Of a DNA stretch of 64,000 bases, positions 1-11,912 are shown in pieces; within the stretch, counting starts at the first letter, position 1; every line of letters begins with the position of its first letter. The position numbers were made by a program, and so were the translations under genes. Location: NCBI GenBank assembly GCA_027604705.1, contig JADHYV010000045.1:1-64000 (forward strand). Direction: 5' to 3'. Below the pieces are notes generated by a model. It had not been told where the DNA came from, searched no databases, and worked only from the letters and a program-made list of their open reading frames with translations. The DNA comes from Allomyces arbusculus. Taxonomy: Eukaryota; Blastocladiomycota; Blastocladiomycetes; Blastocladiales; Blastocladiaceae.

Positions 1-590
1 GTTTTGAAAGAGCCATCGAATGGCAGTGTTCTGGGAGTCTGGGCGGGCTTGGTGCGCCTGCGCTTGCTTGCTTGGTGGGCCTGCGCTTGCTTGCTGCGCG
101 GGCGGAACCCAACCAGCACAAACGGATGCAGATTGATGTGCTGCGCTGCGTCGCCTCTGCTGCTGCGCCCCTTGATCTATTCCTGCCCTCTCCTCGCAGC
201 TACGGCCATACACACCTGAAAACTCCGCATCCCGTCCGATCTGCGAAGATAACCAGGTGCTGGCCCGGTCAGTACTGTCGTAGGAGACTAGATGGGAATA
301 CCGGGTGCTGTAGTTTTTTTTTCCTTCAGAGTTTCCATTGACTTCAAATGTTCAAGTTCCTGTTTTCAGTTATTTTTTTTTCCTTCCAGGTTGATGTTGA
401 CAGGTAAGTTTTGAGAAACTCGTGCAAGTCAGTTCTGAGAAATCGTCTTCAGGATTTGACTATTCTTCCAGGTTCAGGTTTTTAGTTATGCTACTTGCTC
501 TCAGTGTTTTACTTGCAGTTTAATTGTTTTCAGGTATGTGTATGCAGTTATGTTCTCAAAGTCAGCGTCCATGTTCTTGTTTTCAAGGAC

Positions 591-626
591 GTTCAAAAGG
601 AATTCTGTGTTCAAAAGGAATTCCGT
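591..626 (+). repeat. 18-bp tandem duplication
   Basis: Two adjacent 18-bp units (591-608 and 609-626) begin GTTCAAAAGGAATTC and differ at one base (T/C). A third partial GTTCA follows. No function is implied. Confidence 0.85.
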
Positions 627-1715
627 GTTCAGGTTCGTGTATTCCATTAAGGAAAGAAGATGCAGTGAAAGAGGGCAAGATGTGGAACTGGTGCAACTCA
701 GAGACGGCAAGTCGTTCTGTTTTCACAAAAAGACGGCCAGAATACAAAGGACGACCAGGTGTTACAACCAAATTGGCGAAAAAAGTTCTTCAACGACAGT
801 AACCACGCAACGCGGGAAAAACGATAAAACTAGCAAATATGTGTTTGGATCGCAGCGCAAATGATAAATCTAGCAACTCTACGCGACTTCTTCGCCGCGC
901 AAATGGCAAAGTGGGAAACAGGCAGAGCGCCCTGCTCATTTCCCACCTTGCTCGAGCAACGCAGCCCAAGTCTGGCGCCCAACTTGACCTGCCTTGCCCG
1001 ACAGCAAGAATCCCGCAAACTTGCACAGCAAAGAGCGCTCTAGACTGAAGCCTCGAGTATCTCCAACTCAGAGCGCTAGTTGTGCAAGCCGTTTACAGCT
1101 TCTTGCTTGTGTCTCTGGCGTCTTGTTAACGATGCTGGCAATGAAATGGGAAAACTCGGCCGGCGTCAAGTTCTCAATTTCTTCAGCAGCATTGTTAACC
1201 GCCAGTGTGCGGCTTACTGTGCAAAGAGCCGCGCTGGAATGGTTTTTGTCGAGTTGTGAGCTTACTTGCAGGCAAGGGCCCATTTCGCGACAAATTTTTT
1301 TCCAACACACGTCTCCTTCACCAACATATCGGAATATCAACGTGGTCCAAGGAAAGGGGAGTAAAACAGACCTCTCCAGCTTTAATGGACGGCCACAATG
1401 TCCAGCGCGCGCCGGAAATGGCGGGCATACAGGCTTGGCTCACTCGCAAAAGCGTTTAACGACTTTTGGAGTTGATTTCCCAACGGTCTGCGCGCGGTTA
1501 ACGCTCAGCCAATGAAAGCAAGGGGCCAACATTCATTCTGGACGTTCTTGCATTCTGAAATCAAGGGGGATAAGGGTCCCCCAGGATATTCGGTCGAAAA
1601 AGGCCAGGAGATAAAGGTCCCCCCTCGTCGTTCAAGGCCGCGACATAAAAAGGGAAAAGGGATCCCCCCTTATGGGCGAAGTGTTAAGCCGCCTACACAG
1701 TTAACCCTTCTGTTG

Positions 1716-1779
1716 GCTAGGCGAGCTTAATGGTGCAAGCAAAAGGGCGAGGGGTTGGCGGCCGAGCGGCTCGCCTAGC
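1716..1779. repeat. perfect 11-bp inverted repeat
   Basis: GCTAGGCGAGC at 1,716-1,726 is answered by its exact reverse complement at 1,769-1,779, with a 42-bp spacer. It could form a hairpin or be the residue of element ends. No element was recognised around it. Confidence 0.6.
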
Positions 1780-1950
1780 ACCCCCCTATAGTAGGCGGGG
1801 CCATGTTTACAGGTTGGGAGTTGGACAGTGTTTGCCCGTTCAACACTGCAGTCCCAATCCCGGGTGCGGTCAGTTGACTCTGCCGTGGGAGACCATCGCT
1901 CCCAGGGGAAGAGTTATGCACTAGGTAGATTCACCTCGAATTTTAAGACC

Positions 1951-4900
1951 ACCCGCAACGGCCAGGCCGCGCGAACCTCCGTTTCCCTCTCCCACCACCG
2001 TCGACCAACCACCAACCCAACCTGCACTAGAACTGCACGCAAATCAATTGCGACAATGTACCAAAGCTTTGACGAGCCGAATTGGACCGGCGCCGCCCCG
2101 CTGTCCCACCGAACCTCGCCGCGACCGCACCAGCGCGCGCGACCCTCCCGCTTGTTCCCGCCCGCCCTGGCCCTCTGGACACCGTCAACCGTGCAGAAGA
2201 TGAGCTCGATACTATTCGGACACGATTCCAACTATGGGTTTGGGCAGCTGCTCGATTTGATGGGTGTGGGGGCCGCGGCGCGCGCAGCCGTGTCCGCGGT
2301 CGTAGTCCCGACCCACGTCCGACCTTGATTCTCCCAGCACACGGGCTCTGACACGGCGCCGCCTGTCGTAAACCATAGCCGCGCATGTACCAGACATTCC
2401 TGGGCCGCGGCGTGCCGCGCCGAAGCGCGAGACGCACACGGTGTTAGTGTGACGGTTCGTTTTTCGCCCCTCGCGTTCCCGGCCAACACGGCCTCCCTCG
2501 CGCGCGACCCGACCACAGCCGCTGACGAGCTCATTGTTCCCCTGATAGCCTGCGCGCCGCTGTCCTGCACCCACTGCATTTGCCTTGTGCCGCCGAGGTG
2601 CGAATCACTCACGATCTGGGCTCGTCCTGCACCGAGTCGCAGTCGGTGCCGGACCAGTCGGTGCCGGACCAGTCGACGCTCGGCCTCTCGGCAGACCGCC
2701 GCGTGCGCGCTGCGCCATGGCCCTCTTCCGCACCGCTGCCGCCGCGCCATAGTGGTGCTGCCCGCGCAGGTCGCGAGGGGTCGGCGGCTCGCCGGCGTCG
2801 GCATCCACGTCGTCGGCGTGGAGTCGCGTGCGTTTATTGATCGGCTGCTGCCACTCATCAACAAACCGGCCGCCGCTCCACCACGACGATCAGCACGCTC
2901 ACCCCCACACGACTCCCCGCATTCGATTAGTTCCGTCGACGTCTCCTTGCTCGCGCCGGGTTGCCGTGGCGTGGGCAAACCGCAGTCGTCAACGTCCACT
3001 GCTGATGCCGACCGCGCGACGTGGCCCTCCCTTGCCGCGCGGGCACACTGATCCGCACACTCGACCTTTCCAATGACGGCGCGTGCGCTCCGAGCGCGCG
3101 CTTGTGGACTATACGAGGCGCGGCGAATGAGCCGCAACCGTGTGCGACGTCGTCGCCACCGCTGCAGATCCGCACGTCCACCGCCGCCGCCAGTCCGCGC
3201 CGTCATGGCCGCCCCGCTCGCTTCTCGAGGTGGTGCGTGCTCCTCGTCCTTGCATTGGGCCCCGCGCGCGCCAATGGATCGCGCAGGACAAGGTGTGCCA
3301 CGGTCGGCGCTTTTCGCGGCGGCTCTCTCCTTGCAACTGAATCCGCCGGGCGCCGTCTTTGCCAGCTACGTAGAGCCACCGCGACCGAGTTCCGTCGCGA
3401 CCGCGCGTGGCCCCCCCGCGGAGGCGGGGCGGCGGCGCTGCACCTGCTGTACTACGATTGGTCTACCACAGCGCCGCGGCACGCGTCGCACACGAACCCG
3501 TAGGGTTCCCGCGCTCTCACGCGAGTCTGCAACCGTGACCACGACCGTGGCGCGTCTGGCCACCAATGACAGTCGCGCGCGCGTGTCGTCGCGGCCCGGT
3601 GCTTGGTGCGTGCTCGAAATCTGTACCGTTACCTCTGCGAGCGTTGCCGCTGACGCTCGGCCGCCCACCGAACAGCTCGAGCGTGCCGTCCACGACGCCC
3701 GTGGGCGCGCGCTGGCTGCGACTGGGCCTCCGACAGGCGCCAGCCGGTGTGATGCCGGCGCTCGTTGCGGTTCGCATGCTTCCTCTGTCACAGTCGCTAT
3801 CATTGCGGCGGTTGGTTTGCGTTTGCCGCTCGATTTGATGCGTCTGGAGGCTGCGGCGCACGCGTCCGTGGGCAAGACCATCGTCTCGGGCCCCGTCCGA
3901 CCCCATTTCTCTTTCAGCACAGACCCTGACTCCGCGGCATTGGTTGCAAATATAGCCAACGACGTTCTCCACACTCTCGAGTCGTGGCTCACTGCGGCGG
4001 CGCACGAGACGCGCGTGGGCGAGACTTGAAGGTGCGTTTTGATGTGCGGCCACGCCTAGTCGCATGCCACTTTCTTCGCGTCCGATCTGACCTTGACTTT
4101 ACGTATCCTTTCTGCCTTTTATCCCCTCTGCCTTTTAGCCCCTCCGCGCCGTCGCTTCGCACCCGAAGCATGTGGTTTGCGTCCACGGTGTGCGCCCTGC
4201 TCGCGCTCGCGGCCCGCGTGAGGACTGCCCGTGGACGGTGCGACCGCACACCACTCGGCGCCCGACCGCTGGATGGACTCGCCGTGCACGAGGCCTGTCG
4301 CGGTCGCCCGCGTCACGCCATCATGGTGCTGACCTCGCGCGCGCCGATGGCAGTGTGGCCGCCGCGATCGTTGTCGTCACCTTCGTCGACGCGCCATTAC
4401 GTGACGTCGCGTGTGCACTTGTTGATCGGGGACGGCCGCATTACTAATGCAACCACCACGCCACGACGACGACGTGCGCGTCCACCCCGGCGCGACTCCT
4501 TGCACGGCGGCGACGGTTTCGTGCATGCACCGCGCCGCCACGGTCCCTGCAAGTCGCGTTTCCGATACCTAAGCGTTTCCTGCGGCCACTCTCTGCCCTT
4601 TCGCGAACCCGTTCTGGCCCGCCCGAACGTCGACGCATGTTCCTGGGGATGACGTGCGCAAGTTAAGGCACGCTGCAGCCCGACAGTAGGCTGCGCGCTA
4701 CTCTCTCCAGACCTCGACAGCACCGCCAAGACCAGGACCAGCACGACTCGAGACGCGTCGATGCGCGTGCGCATGCCGTCGCTCACTTGCCGATGCAAGC
4801 TGGTGCATGGTTTCCGAGACGCGCCGCCACGAATGCGGCCATGTTGCAGCGCCGGGCCCGAGCGCACGACCAGAATGCGTTGGTCCCGTTTCTGCCCTCG

Positions 4901-7900
4901 TTCTCGCTCCACTTATCGAGCAGGTCGGCGTTCCGGTACCCGCCCGTCGGGCCGTGCTGCCGACGGCGTGGTGTGGCCAGCACACATGGTCGTGCGCGCT
5001 TGGCATGGCCATCCGTGCGCCCGTGCCGGTCATGGCACCCATCACGATTCGCCGGCAGCCAGACCACTGCTTCCTCTCGCCTGTCGTGACACGCATCTTG
5101 CCGATGTCCCGGCCACCGCCAAGTGCCCGCTGTGACTTGCCGCATTCAAGCACGCGGACCCCCAACATTCGCAAAGTGCTCGACTTGGCGCGGATTTCGA
5201 CCGTGGCTGACGATTCCCAATTCGCTCGCCGCTCGAACCTTGCCACGCTGCTTTCTCCAGGGCAGCGACGCTGCGCTTTGGCCTCATTCACGACGCGCCG
5301 CTCGCACAACAGTAGTGCCGTGTGGACCGGATGCGCACTACCCGGTCGCGGCCAAAGTGGTTTGCGCCTGCGCGCCGCGATCATGGCACCCGGCGTGCCG
5401 CCAATTCGATGTGATCCAACAAGTCGACGTGCGGCACGAGGCGCATTTTGACGCACCCGGTCGGCACTGCCGCCTTGCGACCGTCGCTCCCGGTGCTCGG
5501 CCTTGACGACCGCCGACGGCGTTTCGTGCAGCCATTGCCGCTCCTCACTTGCCGCAGCTTGACGCACAAAGTGCCTGGACTCGGTTTCTTGCAAGGGTGT
5601 TGGTTGATGAAAATGTTCGGCTTGATTGGAACCTTTTTTCTCTGTGCAAATGTTCTTTGCGCACGGTGCTGTTGATTGATCCACAAACCTGCTGTTTTGT
5701 TCAGGACAGCGGTGCTCGTTTGCCGCGACCGCGGCGGTCTTCGCGTCGATGCGACGCTGCCAGGTCGACCTGCAACCGAATTCCACGGCCACGATGGCCA
5801 GCCGCCGCTGACTGCAACTTCCGGCATTCGCTTGCGCGCGCAACTTTGTGCGCTGTCCTAACACGGCGATTGCGAGCGGCTCGACGTGTGCCTCGCCCGT
5901 CCCGTCTGCCATGGTCGTGCACGAGTCCGTCGTGTGCCTGGCCGCCGCGCTGCATGCACTCGTTGGTCGCGGGCGTGCGGCGCCGACATTGCGCGCGCCA
6001 ATGCGCAAATCGACGACCCGCCGTCATTCGAAGTGGAGATGCAGCCATTCGGTAGCTACAAGGGCGGTGTCAGCGGCGACGGCTGGACTAGCGACTTGGT
6101 GCAATTGCGCGAGACCGTTTGCGCGCGCGTTCTCGCGTTTGCCTGGCGCGGCGACTCGCACTGTGGTGCGTTGTATATGCGGCTCGTCGGTCCCGTTCTC
6201 GATGTGTGCCGTCACGGACCGCGGCCGCGCCTTTTGCCAGTGACATGCAGCTGGTTCTCGTGCACGTCAGCGCCATCATCTTCGTCCGGCTGCCGCGGCG
6301 CAGGACCAGCGTGCCCGGGCGCGCACGACTATGGAGGGGCGATATGAGCGGAGCAGTGCATCTCGCACGCTAACCTCGACCGGAACCGCATACTAGCACA
6401 TGCGCTCTTTCCGAATTTTTCGCTCGTCTCGTGGCTCTGCGCGGATGCCGTCGACGACCACGACGGCGACCGCGGTCTCGGTCGCGCGCTCCGCAGTTTG
6501 AGCATCATGCACGTATGGCTATTCGGACAGTAAGGTATCGTTTGTATTTACGTTGCTCTGTAGCCAATGGTTGCGACGTTCGCACTTGGACTGATCTTCG
6601 CACCCTTGCTCCATTTTCCAGTCGCGACGTCATCACGGCGGCGGTACCCGACGGTACCCTCGACCTAGCCGGCCGTGACTTGTTGCAATGCAACTGCCGG
6701 ACCTGCTGCCGCCATTTCGAGCTAAGGCGCGCGGCGTCTCTCTCTTGGCAGGTCCCGACCTATCGCGCGCGCCTTCTCGACTGTGTCATGCCGTGCGCGC
6801 GCCGCTCGCTGTTTCTCTCGCACGCAACCGCGTTGGGCGCGCGGAGCTGCAGCCTCGCTTGTGGACGCCGCGTTGCCGTCGTTTTCCGCATTGCCGTCGC
6901 TTTCAAGCTGACCGACGCGATTGCACGGGGGAACGAGTCGCATGACATACACGCGATGCTGCTTTTGATGGCGGCCAAGACTCGAGGTGCCCGATGCTCA
7001 ACTGGTTTACGCGATTTCATCGTTTTGTAGAGAGTACGGCGCCTTCAACGCCCAGCTTCCGCCTGCGACACGACCTGCACGCGCTTTGACTCGCGTACTG
7101 CGCGACTTGGTGCACAGTTTTCCGGTCGTGGAATAGATGCCGGTTTGACTTTTTAGCATTGGTGTGCCAGTTCCGAGCGTCTCTTTTGCCCGCCCCTTGT
7201 GGCCTTGCGCGTCTCAAAGTCGCAGAAGATGGTTTGCGTATCCTTGAGAGCCCAAAGCTTTAGCAATCATCGCGTGCCCCAACATGCCTCTGCACCGTTG
7301 CTCCATGCGAGACGCGTTTCTCTGGCCGCGTGACACGCTTATTCCAGGGAGCAAGTCCCGGATCTTGTTCAAGTCCCAGCTGATTTGGGTGCCTTTGGTC
7401 GCCTCTACCCCGCGCGCTTGGCAAAACACCAGCTGATAGTCTCGGCCTTTCTCGCGATCGCCTGCACCGGCCGCAAACACGATAAGGTCAAAGACGGCAG
7501 TTCAGTTGTCGCTCATGCCAGTTAGCCGACCAGCTAGGCTAGCCGTCCTGGTTGTGCGCGAAAACTGCCCCACCCTCGCACAAGCGTCGCATTCCAAGTC
7601 GTGCGATGAGCAGCGCAACGTCCAAGTTCGATCATGGCAGGGCCGACCGGCTGCTATGCCAACTGTGCTCTCTTCCTCTGCGACTGAAAATACCTGACCG
7701 AGCCCGAGCACAACCCTTTGGCGGCCATGGACCGACTGCGGCACGATACTCCCGCCGCGCACGACACGTCCGACCTGGTCCTGATCATTTGCCGCGCATT
7801 TGGCGACATGTCGTCGACCGACGTGCACCGTCCGGTATTACGCGAAACCTCGTGAGTCGTGCGACTTAGTGCCCATCTTGGTGCGTGCGCCCGCCCGTGG

Positions 7901-9689
7901 TTGCACCGAACTCATCCCGGCAACTGGCGCACCGAGTAAGGGCGACGACCACCGCTGCAACGATGCGCAGGGTGCGGGATCCATGACCGCAAGTTTGTTT
8001 CCGGTCGCCCACCTCCCGGCGAGCGTGAGAGTGGACCACGTCGCCTTGGCCGACCCTCCGCAGCATGAAACTAGTGCCAAGTGCCTCGAGCTTGCGCGCG
8101 AGTCGCCCGCCGGCCGCCGACGTAAACGTGTAACGATCGCGTCTTCGTATTCGTTCCAATCGGCGAGCAACGCTCTCTCTCGTCATACGTTGGGGGCCGG
8201 CTTTCGGTTGGTTGGTCATGGTGAACGATCAGTGTTACTGGTCGGTCGTGAAAAATAGTCAACCGCGCGCACCAGCCGCTCTGCCGGTTACGGACGCCCT
8301 CGCCATGATGGTCATGAGCTGATCCAATCCGGTGCCCTGCGGAGAGAAGCCGACGGCGGGGCACCCAACGTCGTGGCCGCCGCCGCCTGCGGGATGCGGC
8401 CCCTGGTCGGCAGCAGAGGCAGAGCAGCGTGCGAGACGCGTCGCGCAGTGATGCGAGGCACTTTCCAACAGCAGCTTGGGCCACTCTTTTGGCGGCACGC
8501 TGTGGCCGGTCGGCGCCACGCTGCAGAAGCGATGTGTGGACGCCGACGACTGCCAGACTGGGCCATTCCGCCGCGAGTCGTAGTAGTGCGGGCGGTGGCC
8601 GACCGGGTGAAGGACGGCTGTGAAAACTGTCGACCCTTGCTTTCCTGCGCACCGTCGTAGACATCGCGGCTTCCTTTTGGCCAAATCAACACCCGTCCAC
8701 TAAGTCCACCTGTCGCATTGGAACCGCGCAACCGGCTGCTCTCGTCAAGGCACAGGCACACTCCACCAACCGGCCGGTCGCCGACGTCACAAGCAGGCCG
8801 ACGCTGGGCCCAGCAACCGCCACCGCTGCAACCCCATCTGTCCCGCCAAGTCTCGGCTGCTGTTCTGTTCGTCAACGTTCCAGCACAATTACGGCGGGAA
8901 CTTACGGCATCCAAGCTCGTCACTGCACGACCAACGGCCGACGCACGTCCAGACCGACGCCCTGCACCGCATTCTCGCTCGCGGTTACAGTTCTCGCCAT
9001 GCACGCACGAAGGACGTTGACCGTCGCAGGTCTGGCTCCTGTCCTGTCGATTGCTTCTCATGGTCGGTGTGTGGCCGTGGGTGGTCACCCACGCACTCAA
9101 CTGCCGACCAATGCACGCACGCGCTCCTCTTGTTCGAGCAGGACCGACACGACTCCATCCTCTTTTCGTTGGCGATGGATCTTGACCTCTCACTTCCATG
9201 ACTGATAACCGCTCCTGACGTAGCCTGACCGTGCATCGACTTCCTCGCGCACCATACCGTCAGCGCCGACCTCGCGCGCGCGCGCGGGTGGGGTTGCTCC
9301 GGTGATGCAGCTCGGCGCGCTGCTGCGGCCGCATCCGCGACGCCGGCGAAGGCCTCGTGCCTGCGTGTCGTCGATCGGCTCCGCACCGACTCGGTGCGGC
9401 CATGCCGCGCTGAGCCCCAAGTCGGCGTCGACGCCGGTGCCGGACTCGTGCCGCCAAGGGGCACCCCACGCGCGCGAATTCGTGCGGGCCGCTGCCGAGA
9501 CAGGAGCCGCGGTGCCGGGCGGCAGTCGCGCAGTGCCGCGGCGCGGTGCGCATGAGGCCGACCACGACGGTTCACTCGGTGCACCGTTCCCGAGCGGCGT
9601 CGTCGCAGACGTGCTAACCGACGTGCCGACCGCGAGACGCAGGCGCGGCACTTGACTAATTCCCTGCGGCGCTCTTAGCTCCGTCGGTC
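1951..9689. other. long GC-rich, CpG-rich gene desert
   Basis: This stretch is open in several frames on both strands because it is GC-rich and poor in stop codons. None of the long frames shows recognisable domains or a consistent codon pattern. Short islands look coding-like, for example around 2,170-2,270, 6,000-6,200 and 8,020-8,110 on the plus strand and 7,214-7,480 on the minus strand. They break after tens of codons and I cannot assign them. The simplest reading is an old, decayed repeat or duplicated gene DNA. No rRNA, tRNA or CRISPR-like structure was seen. Confidence 0.45.
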
Positions 9690-9990
9690 GTCCGCAGCAG
9701 ATTTGTCGCTAACCTTCGCCAGGGACGGTCATCGTCGACGAGGTGGTGGGCATGCACCTGCAGCGCGAACTTGGCAAGACGCCCATCGCGTGCGCTGTTG
9801 CTGCAATCTATGTGGTGTCGTGCACGTGAGGAACGCTCCGCTCGCCCCCTTTGCTACCACGAGGCCGCTCTCGCATGTGTGTGACCTGTCGCCCGTGGAT
9901 TGCGGACCCGCCATGCACCACAGTGACGTGACCGGTACCGTGCTCGATCTGAAGTCGCACGTTTACGGTGCAAATTCCGGTCCATGCGCA
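9690..9990 (+). pseudogene. TFIIB-like cyclin-repeat relic
   Basis: The plus strand at about 9,720-9,833 reads as a segment containing LGKTPIACAVAAIYVVSC. This lines up with the start of the second cyclin repeat of TFIIB (GRSPISVAAAAIYMASQ in animals), with about 9 of 16 positions identical. Just upstream, in another frame, SRFVANL resembles the SRFCSNL that precedes this repeat in TFIIB. Downstream, at about 9,920-9,970, a DVT...LKSHVY segment sits where DVTIRQSY..LYP is expected. The pieces lie in different frames and a stop follows the best one. I read it as a broken copy of a TFIIB or Brf1-type gene. Family assignment is by eye only. Confidence 0.4.
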
Positions 9991-11912
9991 GGCCGCAGTC
10001 TGGGATTGAGGCCGACCTAGTCGCCGGATTGACGAGGATGCTAACCCGCCCGTCGAGCCAATTGGTCGAGAAGGTCAAGGCCGCGTGCGGTGGATGTGCC
10101 GAGTGTTAAGTTCAACGAGGCCTTCACGTGGTGACGATTGCGCGCACCGACCTGCCGGCGGCGCGGTGGCCGGGTGCTCGACGCGATCGTGGTGGTGCCT
10201 GGCGTGCACGTGCGCGCCGGCCGGTCGATAATGGGCACGGAAGGCGGTCCGTCCCACCCGCGCGCAACGTGGCCGCCTACACGCACGCTGTTGAGCTCGT
10301 GCAGGAGGCCGGGGCTATGCTCGTGCCCGAGGGTGGGTGCCCGCGCGAGTGGACATGGACACGCTTACGCTCGAGCAGCTGGGTGACGATGACGACGACC
10401 AGCAACTTCCGAATGCCGCTGAACTTGCGGCGGTCGCGGACCCGGTCAAGGCTCGCGTGCGCACCATGGACGACCAGGTGCACTGCGCGTGATCGAGTCA
10501 CTCTTCCAGCGGCGCCGGCCCTCGCATCAGAGGACTGTGTGGGGCTCATGGACCCGCGGGACTCGCGCGGACGGAAAGCTGGTTGGTTGATGACTTTAAC
10601 TTTGGTTGGCGTTGAAAGAATGGACTTGATGCCGTCGGCTCGCGGTGCGACTGCTGTGTCGAGATGTGGCATGGTTCTTCTACCACTTGGAAGACAATTA
10701 GAGCCTGGGTGTCGAGCAGACGACTTGTGCTGTTGTGATTCTTGCCCCAAAGTAGGCTGTGCCAGTGGTGGCCAAGATAACCCTCGACCAGAACGTGAGT
10801 GACGCGAGAGCGCCAGCAGTGACCACTCGGTCGATGCATGCATGCAGCTGAGATATTCGTTGTCAATCCAGCGCGCCAGCAGCCCTGAACGCCCCGCGGA
10901 TCGGCTTGCTGGCTCGTGCGCGATGGCGGTCATGTCGCGTTCGCAGGCACGTATCACATCGCCAGCTCATGGCTGTGAGACGTGTTCCTGCGTGTGCGAA
11001 GCACTCAACCGTCTGGTCTGGCCCGGCCATCCTGCACGGCGCTCAGCTGTGCAAGCGCGTCGTCCGCGCCGCGGAGGAACATGCGACAGATCACGATGCC
11101 TCGCCCCGTTGGAGGTCGCGAGCATGGAGCGTGTTGCGTCGCGTTCCTCGTGGTCGTGGGTGCGTCGATGCGCGCCAACATGAAAGTAACACGCGGTATA
11201 GATTGCGATTGGCACACGTTGCGGCGCCGCGGAGAGAGAGCGCGCGCGTGGGCGAGAAACAATGCGCGCCGCGCTCTCGCCGCGCCAAGAAGACAAAATG
11301 AAGGGCGCGGCCCAGAGGAAGCGAGGAAGCGAGAGAGAGAGATGAAAAACAAAAGGGGCGCACCAGGCACTCGCGCGCAGGGCCGAGAAGGGACTTAGCC
11401 GCGGGAGGCCCCATCGGGCTGCAGCGTGCCCGTGCTCGCTCTGCTCCGCTCATCCGCTGCTGCCCCGTCTGCTCTTTGGCGGCGCCGCGCGTCTCTCGGC
11501 CGCTCCGGATGCGCATCGCTCGTCCCGATGCACGCGCGCCGCGCCGCGCCGCGCCTCAACTCTTGCTCATTCCGGTCCCGGAAGCGAACCCGACCCGGCC
11601 TCCCTCGCTGGCCACGCTCAGGCGGGCGGCTGCTGCTCTCCACGACTGTCAGACTCTCATCCAACTCGCTCGTGCACCACGTTGACCGGCCGACTGCCCC
11701 CGCACGCACGCACAACTCGCTGCATTCCATTCCGACCACGGCCCTCGCCACGACGACACGGCCGCGCGGTCGCAACCCATTCAGAAACCGTCTTCCAGCC
11801 AGCCACCGATCTTGGCGCGCGCGGCCCCAGCAAAACCGTCCACCCACCCGGCGCCGACGACCCGACTCCTCGCAGCGATAACGACGACCACGCCGCCTTT
11901 CAGCTCGTCGCC
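9991..11912. other. gene-free GC-rich segment upstream of the PSD gene
   Basis: No supported gene. A short acidic open stretch near 10,357-10,493 (M-D-T-L-T-L-E-Q-L-G followed by five acidic residues) has coding character but no recognisable family. Bases 11,220-11,350 are purine-rich (GAGAGA runs). The last few hundred bases before 11,913 are C-rich and pyrimidine-biased, as expected of a promoter/leader for the gene that follows. Confidence 0.4.

Larger units (their letters stand above)
1..1950. other. gene-free left segment, AT-richer, repeat-bearing
   Basis: I find no gene here that I can support. Bases 300-700 are AT-rich with recurrent TTCAGG/TTCCAG words, and contain an 18-bp tandem duplication (listed separately). 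Bases 1,555-1,690 carry several short G-run and C-run motifs of the form GGGATAAGGGTCCCCC. On the minus strand a short open stretch around 1,068-1,340 has some coding character (a W-K-K-I-C-R-E-M-G segment and an acidic helix), but I could not assign it to a family. It may be transposon debris. Confidence 0.4.

Noticed and set aside
2232-3206. 324-codon minus-strand frame
   Set aside because: Same reason: Arg/Ala/Gly-dominated, no motif, several equally good competing frames.
4698-6008. 436-codon minus-strand frame in the GC-rich desert
   Set aside because: Long only because stops are rare in this composition. No hydrophobic core pattern, no domain, and overlapping frames of similar quality exist on the other strand.
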